NCBI RefSeq assembly: GCF_014647895.1
Contig: NZ_BMQB01000003.1
Coordinates: 186,001-250,000 of the forward strand
Reading direction: 5' to 3'
Length of the DNA stretch: 64,000 bases
Origin: Pilimelia anulata
Lineage (GTDB): Bacteria > Actinomycetota > Actinomycetes > Mycobacteriales > Micromonosporaceae
Shown here: one piece after another, positions 56,191-64,000 of the stretch
Layout of the letters: every line of letters begins with the position of its first letter
Position numbering within the stretch: the first letter of the stretch is position 1
The notes under the pieces: generated by a model
What the model was told of the DNA's origin: nothing
What the model saw: only the letters and a program-made list of their open reading frames with translations
The model's database searches: none
Made by a program: the position numbers and the translations under genes

Positions 56191-57806
56191 GCGTCCGGCG
56201 GCAGGGAGTCCGTGATCGGCTTGTCGGCGCTGACCGGGTCGTTCGGGTCCACGGCGCCGTCGGGCAGGCCGACGCTGAACTGGTGCATCATGTCGTGGTC
56301 CTCGTGCGGCAGGTTGTGGCAGTGGACCATGTACCGCCCGCGCTGGTGCTCGAACCGCATGAGCAGCCGGACGGTTTCGTTCTCGCCGATGTACACGACG
56401 TCCTTGGGCCCGCGCTCGAACGCGAACGGGGCGGCGCCGTTGCGGCTGACGATCTGGAAGTCGATCAGGTGAATGTGGACCGGGTGGAACCAGCCGCCGG
56501 AGTGGTTCGTGATCTCCCAGAGTTCCACGTCGTTGTAGTCGGGGTTGGCGAGCACCGCGCGGAAGTCGCTGGCGATGACCTCCTCCCAGGTCTGCCCGTT
56601 CAGCGCCCAGTGGCCGTTGGTGCGCTGTACCCGGATCGACCGGGTGGCGACCGCCTGCGCCTCGGTGAGCTGCATGACCGGCGAGGGGACCAGCGTGGTC
56701 GGGATGCGGTTGTTGACGGTGGTGAACTTGTCGTCCACCACGTCGAACGCCATGACCCGCCCGGTGTTGGCGAAGTCCACGTTGTTCTTGTTGCTCAGGT
56801 TGCGCAGCTCGACCCGCTGGCCGGGGCGGTACTTGCTGAAGTCGATCAGCACCTCGTACCGCTCGGCGTTGCCGTGCCGGATCTCGCTCACCTGCTGCGC
56901 CCGCGGCATCAGCCCGCCGTCGGTCGCGACGACCGTCAGCGGGTCGCCGGTGGACAGCGCCCACCGGTACGACCGGGAGATCGACGCGTTGAGGATGCGG
57001 AACCGGTACACCCGCCGCTTCACCTTCATCACCGGCCACGGCGCGCCGTTGACCAGGATGATGTCGCCCCACAGGCCGGAGTGCGAGCGGTCGTTGTAGT
57101 TCGGCGAGCCGTCGGCGGCCAGCATGATGTCGCTGACCATGAGCGGCACGTCGAACTCGCCCTGCGGCAGCAGCGCCCGCTCGGCCGGGTCGTGCATGAG
57201 GTAGAACGCGGCGAGGCCGCCGTAGACGTTCTCCGCGGTGTGGTGCACGCCGTGGTCGTGGTACCAGAGGGTGCGGGCCGGCTGGAAGTTCGGGTACTTG
57301 TACTCCTTGTAGTAGCCGGGCATGGTCACGTCGTTGGCGTACCCGTCGTACTGCGGCAGCGACGCGGAGCCGTGCAGGTGGGTCGACGTGTGGTACGGGT
57401 GCTTCATCCGCGGGTGCGTGGCCGGCAGCTTGTTCCGCATCCGGACCATCGCCCGGGTGCCCTGCTCCAGCTCGACGACCGGGCCGGGGAAGATGCCGTT
57501 GTACGCGTAGATCTGCGTCCGCAGGCCGGCCACGATGCTGGCCAGGCCGGGCTTCTGCGTGATCGCGTACTTGGCGAACTTCCCCGTGGCGTCCTGCCCG
57601 GTCTGGTACGGCTTGAGCACCGGCGGCCGGCGGAACGGCGTGGTGAACGGCCGCGGCATCTTTGCCGCGGGCAGCGCGGGCAGGACCGCGGTCCGGACGT
57701 CCCGGGTGAACGGGATGGCGGCGCCGGCACCGGCGACGAGGGCGCCGGCAGCCGTCCAACGCAGCAGGTCGCGCCGGCTGAGGCGTTCGGACCGGGGTGC
57801 GTTCAT
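56187..57806 (-). CDS. Tat-exported multicopper oxidase
   Basis: 539 residues. The Tat signal has SRRDLLRW followed by a hydrophobic stretch (TAAGALVAGAGAAIPF). Copper ligand motifs are STHLHGSA, WYHDHGVHHT, HPVHIHLID and VHCHNLPHEDHDMM, giving complete T1 and T2/T3 sites. The length and spacing fit CotA/bilirubin-oxidase/phenoxazinone-synthase-like enzymes. It oxidises phenolics or metals outside the cell; the substrate is not predictable. It lies between the FN3 protein gene and lepB, all in one direction. Confidence 0.93.
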   Translation of the reverse strand: MNAPRSERLSRRDLLRWTAAGALVAGAGAAIPFTRDVRTAVLPALPAAKMPRPFTTPFRRPPVLKPYQTGQDATGKFAKYAITQKPGLASIVAGLRTQIYAYNGIFPGPVVELEQGTRAMVRMRNKLPATHPRMKHPYHTSTHLHGSASLPQYDGYANDVTMPGYYKEYKYPNFQPARTLWYHDHGVHHTAENVYGGLAAFYLMHDPAERALLPQGEFDVPLMVSDIMLAADGSPNYNDRSHSGLWGDIILVNGAPWPVMKVKRRVYRFRILNASISRSYRWALSTGDPLTVVATDGGLMPRAQQVSEIRHGNAERYEVLIDFSKYRPGQRVELRNLSNKNNVDFANTGRVMAFDVVDDKFTTVNNRIPTTLVPSPVMQLTEAQAVATRSIRVQRTNGHWALNGQTWEEVIASDFRAVLANPDYNDVELWEITNHSGGWFHPVHIHLIDFQIVSRNGAAPFAFERGPKDVVYIGENETVRLLMRFEHQRGRYMVHCHNLPHEDHDMMHQFSVGLPDGAVDPNDPVSADKPITDSLPPDA

Positions 57807-57838
57807 GCGTTGCTCCAGGGGGATGGGAAGGGGCGGGG

Positions 57839-59554
57839 TCAGCGGACGAAGGTCCAGGGGGTGCCGTACGAGGGGGTGGCCGGGCCGAAGGCGTTGACCG
57901 GGGTGACCACGAACCGGTAGCGGACGTTGCGTTCCAGGCCGGGGAACGCGTGCCGGCGCAGCGCCGGCCGCACGCCCTTGGTGACCCGGGCGCCGGTGCC
58001 GGACCGGATCGCGGTGACCCGGTACGCGGTGATCGCGGCGCCGTGCGGCGAGGCCGACGACCAGGAGACGGTCGCGTTGGCCAGCCGGTCCCGGCTGCTG
58101 CCGGCGACCGACTTGGCGGTCACCCGGCTCGGTACGCCGACCAGCCGGGCGGGCGAGCGGCCCGAGGTGTTGCCGGCCTCGTCGGTGGCGCTGATGGCGT
58201 GCCCGGTGATCCGGCCGCGCAGGTCGGCGATCTCGGTCGCGCCGCCCCAGCCGATGTCGGCGACCATGGTCGTCTCGCCCTCGACGCCGTCGCGGTACGC
58301 GGTGTACCGCTCGGCGCCGGGGACGCCGTCCCAGCTCAGGGTGGCCGTGTCGCCCGAGGTCGGTGCCACGTTCGGCATGGCCGGCGCGGCCGGGGCCGCG
58401 GTGTCGACGGTGACGGCGGCGTCGCCGGAGACCTCGTCGCCGTTGCGCACGCTGAGCGTGTGCTGGCCGTCGCCGAGGGACTCGGCGGCGGGGACGGTCA
58501 CCTCGTACGCCCGGCCGCTGACCGGCGCGGTGGCGACCACCCGGCCGTCGGCGAGCAGCTCGACGGTCCCGCCGGACGCCCGGCCGGCGACGGTCGGCGT
58601 GGTGTCGCTGGTGACGTTGTCCAGGTGCGACCAGCCGCTGTCCGAACCGTCGGCGACGTTCGGGGTGGTCGGCGGGTTGCCGGGGTTCACGGGCGCGATC
58701 CGGCCCTGGAGGGTGAACAGGGTCTGCCGGACGTCCACGCCGGGGCCGACGATCCGGAAGTAGTTCTGCGCGGCGCCGTCGTCGTCGGCGACGATCGAGC
58801 CGGTGATGGCGTGCGGGGTGGCCGGGTCGCCGATGTGGCCGGCGGGGGCGTCGGCGATCGGGTCCCAGGTGACGAACGGCGCCGGGGTCTGCGGGTCGCC
58901 GTTGAGGTCGGCGGCGTCGCCGAGGAAGGCCGCCGCGGCCGCGTTGTACCCCTCGGGCCCGCAGAGCTGCCCGAACTCGGCCTCCGGCTCCTCGCCGGCC
59001 TCGCCCGGCTCGGCCGGGCCGCAGCCGGTCTCGGGGTGGTGCGAGATCCGGTCGACGTCGCCGTCGCCGTCGCTGACGACGGTGAAGTCGCCGTACGGGT
59101 GCATGATCCGGTACGTCGAGTTGGGCTGGAGGCCCTCGACGTTGTCCAGCTCGGCCCGGGCGAACATCATCTCGTCGCCCTCGATCGGGGCGTCGTTGAG
59201 GTACCCGGTCTCCAGCGTCAGTTCCAGCTCGCCGGTCACGCCGCCGCTGTTGATGGCGGAGCCGGCGTAGAAGTAGAAGTTCTCGGCGGCGTAGTTGTCG
59301 GGGAACGACATCGGCGCGTCGGGGTTCGGCAGCTCCTCGGCGGCCAGGCCGCAGCCGGCGGCGGGGTCGTCGCAGAGGGAGAGGCGCAGGCCGTTGCCGT
59401 CCTCGACGTACAGCGGGAAGTTCTTGACGTTGTTCTCCGGGCCGACCACGGGCAGGCCGGCGGCGGCGGGGCCGGCGACGGTGAGGGTGGCGAGCGCCGC
59501 GGTGACGGCCGCCGCCAGGGCGCGGCCGCGCTTGCCGATGCGAGGGGCGATCAT
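57839..59554 (-). CDS. Secreted protein with FN3-type C-terminal repeats
   Basis: 571 residues. A Sec signal peptide (ALAAAVTAALATLTVAGPAA) is followed by a distinct domain of about 270 residues with paired Cys (LSLCDDPAAGCGLAAEELP, TGCGPAEPG, GQLCGPEG). Ig-like and fibronectin type III-like segments follow (ATLSWDGVPGAERYTAYRDG, RLANATVSWSSASPHGAAIT, RYRFVVTPVNAFG). The first domain is unfamiliar. ATG 59554 has GGAGG upstream; ATG 59572 lacks a site. It precedes the multicopper oxidase by 32 bp and is probably co-transcribed with it. Confidence 0.85.
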   Translation of the reverse strand: MIAPRIGKRGRALAAAVTAALATLTVAGPAAAGLPVVGPENNVKNFPLYVEDGNGLRLSLCDDPAAGCGLAAEELPNPDAPMSFPDNYAAENFYFYAGSAINSGGVTGELELTLETGYLNDAPIEGDEMMFARAELDNVEGLQPNSTYRIMHPYGDFTVVSDGDGDVDRISHHPETGCGPAEPGEAGEEPEAEFGQLCGPEGYNAAAAAFLGDAADLNGDPQTPAPFVTWDPIADAPAGHIGDPATPHAITGSIVADDDGAAQNYFRIVGPGVDVRQTLFTLQGRIAPVNPGNPPTTPNVADGSDSGWSHLDNVTSDTTPTVAGRASGGTVELLADGRVVATAPVSGRAYEVTVPAAESLGDGQHTLSVRNGDEVSGDAAVTVDTAAPAAPAMPNVAPTSGDTATLSWDGVPGAERYTAYRDGVEGETTMVADIGWGGATEIADLRGRITGHAISATDEAGNTSGRSPARLVGVPSRVTAKSVAGSSRDRLANATVSWSSASPHGAAITAYRVTAIRSGTGARVTKGVRPALRRHAFPGLERNVRYRFVVTPVNAFGPATPSYGTPWTFVR

Positions 59555-60151
59555 GGGCGGGGTGTCCTCCATGGACCGGGTGACCGGGGCGTTCTCGTCA
59601 CCGTGTGCGGGGTACGGAGGAAAAGTGTTCAAGTGGTCCGTCACCTGAGGCAAGACCTATCGATTCCCCGGGTCCGGGGTGAGGTGCGCCACCCGATCGG
59701 AGTCGGTGAATTCATCCGCGGTGGCGGTGGGGACGGTGGGTCGGGCGGGGCTGCCCATCCATCGAGGACGATCGCGGAGAAGTCGCTCTGACCTGCGGAA
59801 ATGCTACCGGTCAATGCCATTCTTGAGGCGTTCACGAATAGCGGCGGGATGGCCCGGAAAGCCGCATTCCGGAGCGGTTCCGATAGTTCCCGGCGTTGTT
59901 CCCAGCGCGCAGGAATAGCCATTCGGCGGGGGTGCCGGTGGCCCGCTTTCCGGGCGCTGGCGCCGGACAGCGGCGGTACCCCGGAAATGGCCGCGCGCGG
60001 CCCCGGGAATGCCCGCGGCGGGTGCCGGGCGATTCAGCCGGACCACAGGGCCGCGGGCCGGGCTCAGGTCCGCCGGGGCCCGGCCGATGGTGAGCCCGCC
60101 GAGTGGGTGGGTGCCGGCGCGGGTCGGCCCCCGGAGCGAGGGCGGTGGTAC
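59555..60151. other. Gap upstream of the secreted FN3 gene
   Basis: About 600 bp. It should hold the promoter of the leftward FN3-oxidase-lepB unit. Frames crossing it lack ribosome-binding sites and family resemblance. No RNA or repeat is evident. Confidence 0.4.
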
Positions 60152-60340
60152 ATGTCGGTGGGTGGAATCGGCGGGGGCGCGTTCAGCGTCGTCCACGCCG
60201 GGCAGACGGTCGATCCGGCGGCGCGGCAGGCGCAGGTCAACGCACAGGCGGACCTGCTCCAGGCGCTGCGCGGCGTCGCGCACGGCGGGACGGTCCTGTC
60301 CGGCGTGACCGCGAGCGGCGGGTTCGACACGTACGCATGA
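60152..60340 (+). CDS. Small hypothetical protein
   Basis: 62-residue frame: MSVGGIGGGAFSVVHAGQTV at the start and TVLSGVTASGGFDTYA at the end, Gly/Ala/Val-rich with a predicted helix (ARQAQVNAQADLLQALRGVA). A weak GAGGG site lies upstream. No family recognised. It could be a small exported or structural protein, or a chance frame. Confidence 0.4.
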   Translation: MSVGGIGGGAFSVVHAGQTVDPAARQAQVNAQADLLQALRGVAHGGTVLSGVTASGGFDTYA

Positions 60341-60410
60341 GGACCGGTGGGCGGCCGGCCGGTCCCGCCGGCCGCCCACCGAAATGCGCGCACCCGCACG
60401 GCGCCGCCGG

Positions 60411-60424
60411 TGAACGATCGTTCA
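60411..60424. promoter_or_regulatory. Probable TetR operator
   Basis: Perfect 14-bp palindrome TGAACGATCGTTCA, 32 bp before the tetR start. The position fits autoregulation by the TetR protein and control of the catabolic genes behind it. Confidence 0.75.
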
Positions 60425-60455
60425 GGTTCGGCGGATTCGCCGCTACCCTGTAGCG

Positions 60456-61046
60456 ATGACGCACGGGACGACCACCGGGCGGCGCCGGTCGCGCCGGGAC
60501 GAGATCCTGGCCATCGCGGTCGGGCTGTTCGCCAACCGCGGGTACCACGGCGTCTCGATGGACGACATCGGCGCCGCCGCCGGGGTGACCGGCCCGGCGC
60601 TGTACCACCACTTCGCCGGCAAGGAGGCGATGCTCGCCGCCGCCCTGACCCCGGTCAGCGAGGCGCTGCTCACCGGCGCCCGGGAGCGGGTCGCCGCGGC
60701 GGCCGGGCCGGACCCGGCGCTGACTGCCCTGGTGGACTTCCACGTCGACTTCGCCCTGCGCAACCCGGCCGTCATCGCGCTGCACGTGCACGAACTCGAC
60801 CGGCTGCCCGACGAGCCCCGCCGGGAGATCCGCCGGCTCCAGCGCCAGTACGTCGAGCAGTGGGTCGGCGTCCTGGTCGCGCTGCGCGCCGGCCTGCGGG
60901 CGGAGGAGGCCCGGGTGCTGGCGCACGCCGCGTTCGGGCTGATGAACTCGACGCCGTACCACGGCGGCGAGGTGGAGGCCGCCCGCCGGGCGGACCTGCT
61001 GCGGGCCGCCGCGCTCGGCGCGCTGCGCGGCCCGGGCGCCGGGTAA
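60456..61046 (+). CDS. TetR-family transcriptional regulator
   Basis: 196 residues. The N-terminal TetR helix-turn-helix is AIAVGLFANRGYHGVSMDDI, then GVTGPALYHHFAGKEAMLAA. The C-terminal ligand domain has no clear signature. The neighbouring palindrome is its likely operator. As it precedes biotin carboxylase and HMG-CoA lyase genes, an acyl-CoA or leucine-derived ligand is plausible. Confidence 0.93.
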   Translation: MTHGTTTGRRRSRRDEILAIAVGLFANRGYHGVSMDDIGAAAGVTGPALYHHFAGKEAMLAAALTPVSEALLTGARERVAAAAGPDPALTALVDFHVDFALRNPAVIALHVHELDRLPDEPRREIRRLQRQYVEQWVGVLVALRAGLRAEEARVLAHAAFGLMNSTPYHGGEVEAARRADLLRAAALGALRGPGAG

Positions 61047-61154
61047 CCGGCGTCACCCCCGGCCGGCTCGACACCCCGCGGGCCCGCCGGCCATCATGCG
61101 GGGACGGTACGCGCTCACCCACGCGCGCGACCACGGACTTCAGGAGTGGCCAGA

Positions 61155-62492
<1,338 letters not shown>

Positions 62493-62551
62493 CCGCCGCG
62501 GGAAGCCGCGGCCGGCCGCGGGCGTTGGGGACAGGGACGGGAGGAAGTCGC

Positions 62552-63469
62552 ATGGGTGAGCTGCCGCGGGTCGTGTCGATCCGGGAGGTCGGGCCGCGGG
62601 ACGGCCTGCAGAACGAGGCGCCGGTGCCCACCGACGCCAAGGTGCGCCTGATCGACGCGCTGTCGGCGACCGGGGTCAAGCGGATCGAGGCGGTGTCGTT
62701 CGTGCATCCGCGGGCGATCCCGCAGATGGCCGACGCCGACGAGGTGTGGGCCCGGGCAGCGAAGAACCCGGCCGTCGGCTACTCCGCCCTGATCCCCAAC
62801 TCGCGCGGGGCGCAGCGGGCGCTGGCCGCCGGCTTCCGGGAGATCGAGGTCGTGGTCTCGGCCAGCGACACGCACAACCGGAAGAACGTGAACCGGTCCA
62901 CGGCCGAGTCGCTGGACGACATCGCCGCGCTGATCCCGCTGCTGCACGGGGCGGGCGCCCGGGTCGAGGTGATCGTGTCGACGGCGTTCGGCTGCCCGTA
63001 CGAGGGGGACATCGCCCCGAAGCGGGTCGCCGACCTGGTCGACCGGGTGCTCGCCGACGGCGCGGACCGGATCGCGTTCGGCGACACCACCGGCATGGGC
63101 ACCCCGCGGCGGGTGCGCGAGCTGGTGTCGCTGGTGCGCGGGCGGCAGCCGGACGTACCGCTGCTGCTGCACTTCCACAACACCCGGGGCACGGCGCTGG
63201 CCAACATCCTGACCGCGCTGGACCTGGGCGTGACCGAGTACGACGCGGCGGTCGGCGGCCTCGGCGGCTGCCCGTACGCGCCCGGCGCCAGCGGGAACGT
63301 GGCCACCGAGGAGGTCGTGCACATGCTGCACGACATGGGCATCGAGACCGGGATCGACCTGGCCGCGCTGCTGTCCGCGGCCGAGCTGGCCCGGGAGATC
63401 GTCGGCAAGGAGCTGCCGTCCGGGGTGCTGCGGGCGGGCCCGCGGACCCGGCTGACGCCGATCGGCTGA
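62552..63469 (+). CDS. mvaB: Hydroxymethylglutaryl-CoA lyase
   Basis: 305 residues. It cleaves HMG-CoA to acetoacetate and acetyl-CoA, the last step of leucine catabolism. Signatures are IREVGPRDGLQNEAPVP, EAVSFVHPRAIPQMADADEV, STAFGCPYEGDIAPKRV, AFGDTTGMGTPRRV, HFHNTRGTALANILTAL, and the catalytic Cys in GGLGGCPYAPGASGNVATEE. A strong GGGAGGAAG site precedes the ATG. It follows the biotin carboxylase by about 60 bp. Confidence 0.95.
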   Translation: MGELPRVVSIREVGPRDGLQNEAPVPTDAKVRLIDALSATGVKRIEAVSFVHPRAIPQMADADEVWARAAKNPAVGYSALIPNSRGAQRALAAGFREIEVVVSASDTHNRKNVNRSTAESLDDIAALIPLLHGAGARVEVIVSTAFGCPYEGDIAPKRVADLVDRVLADGADRIAFGDTTGMGTPRRVRELVSLVRGRQPDVPLLLHFHNTRGTALANILTALDLGVTEYDAAVGGLGGCPYAPGASGNVATEEVVHMLHDMGIETGIDLAALLSAAELAREIVGKELPSGVLRAGPRTRLTPIG

Positions 63470-63546
63470 GCCGGGCCGCGACCCGGCCGCCCGCCGGTAC
63501 GGCGTCGGCGCCCGGCCGCGGGCCCGGTCGACCCGGGCCGGCCGGG

Positions 63547-64000
63547 TCAGCACCAGGGGCGGACCGTGAGCGGGTTGTGTCCGGTCAGCGCCAGCACGTA
63601 CCAGGACGTCGCCGCGACGTGCAGGTACGGGTAGTAGCCGGAGTCGAGGTACCCGACGTGCAGCGGGCTGGTCGCCGCGACCAGCCCGCCGCCGGCGATC
63701 GGCCGGTCGCCGACGTGCTGGTCCACGCCGAGCTGCTCCTGGGCCGCCTCCAGGGTGTCGAGCTGCTCGCGGGTGCCGGCGCGGTCGCCGGCGGCGTGCA
63801 GGGCGACGGCGTACTGGGCGGTGCCCTCCAGCCAGACGCCGTACCGGTCCGGCCGGACGGTCCCGCCCTCGATCGGGGTGTTCTCGTCCACCGTGCGGCT
63901 CAGCGTGGAGATCGTCGTGCCGACGAACCGCTGGGCGCCGCGCAGCGCGCTGTTGCGCCGGCCGGCGGTGTCCTCGACGATCAGCCGCCGGTCGACCAGG
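63547..64000 (-). CDS. C-terminal part of an (alpha/alpha)-barrel-like protein (5' end outside window)
   Basis: The open frame runs off the right edge; its visible 150 residues are the C-terminus. The sequence has RRNSALRGAQRFVGTTISTL, RPDRYGVWLEGTAQYAVALH and YYPYLHVAATSWYVLALTGH, with the alternating helical repeats and aromatic residues seen in six-hairpin glycosidase-like proteins. Convergent with the HMG-CoA lyase gene. Exact family cannot be assigned from this fragment. Confidence 0.65.
   Translation of the reverse strand, partial: LVDRRLIVEDTAGRRNSALRGAQRFVGTTISTLSRTVDENTPIEGGTVRPDRYGVWLEGTAQYAVALHAAGDRAGTREQLDTLEAAQEQLGVDQHVGDRPIAGGGLVAATSPLHVGYLDSGYYPYLHVAATSWYVLALTGHNPLTVRPWC

Overview
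The window is a high-GC actinobacterial chromosome segment centred on the replication origin. The gene order parB-parA-rsmG-jag-yidC-yidD-rnpA-rpmH // dnaA-oriC-dnaN-gnd-recF-dciA-gyrB-gyrA-DUF3566-tRNA-Ile-DLW39-tRNA-Ala, frequent GTG starts and GTGA stop/start overlaps point to a Micromonosporaceae-like actinomycete. The family-level assignment is inference from synteny; there is no 16S gene here.

Region 1 (1-21100) is the conserved origin core. Genes for chromosome partition, membrane insertion and RNase P run leftwards; dnaA, dnaN, recF, gyrB and gyrA run rightwards. A long dnaA-dnaN gap (about 1.9 kb) holds the origin: many DnaA boxes, nine GGGGATAA motifs and a 44-bp direct repeat in two copies, followed by a short AT-rich stretch. 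DnaA boxes also lie upstream of dnaA and, unexpectedly, in the gyrB-gyrA gap. ParB, RecF, DciA and the DUF3566 protein carry long low-complexity additions.

Region 2 (about 21.1-49 kb) is an accessory island inserted next to tRNA-Ala(UGC). It starts with a serine integrase whose reading frame ends inside the tRNA gene. Near its two ends lie a replication-relaxation protein and a DUF2637 protein. The cargo has two themes. The first is defence-like: two HEPN-type proteins, a 2116-residue STAND NTPase with an apparent N-terminal nuclease (Avs-like), and a coupled pair of a SF1 helicase-nuclease and a HEPN protein. The second is metabolic: a divergent cluster with an HTH-TPR regulator, a creatininase-family hydrolase and a GNAT on one side, and on the other a TrpD-like phosphoribosyltransferase, a TrpRS-like class I enzyme with a degenerate HIGH motif, an SDR and an FAD oxidoreductase. 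A full tryptophanyl-tRNA synthetase and a HAD phosphatase follow. This cluster matches no pathway I recognise.

Region 3 (49-64 kb) is host sequence again: a frameshifted membrane-protein gene, a secreted Asp-box propeller, a methyltransferase, a PepSY-like exported protein next to a two-component system, signal peptidase I coupled to a Tat-exported multicopper oxidase, a secreted FN3 protein, and a TetR-controlled leucine/acyl-CoA catabolic operon (biotin carboxylase and HMG-CoA lyase). The window ends inside a leftward gene.
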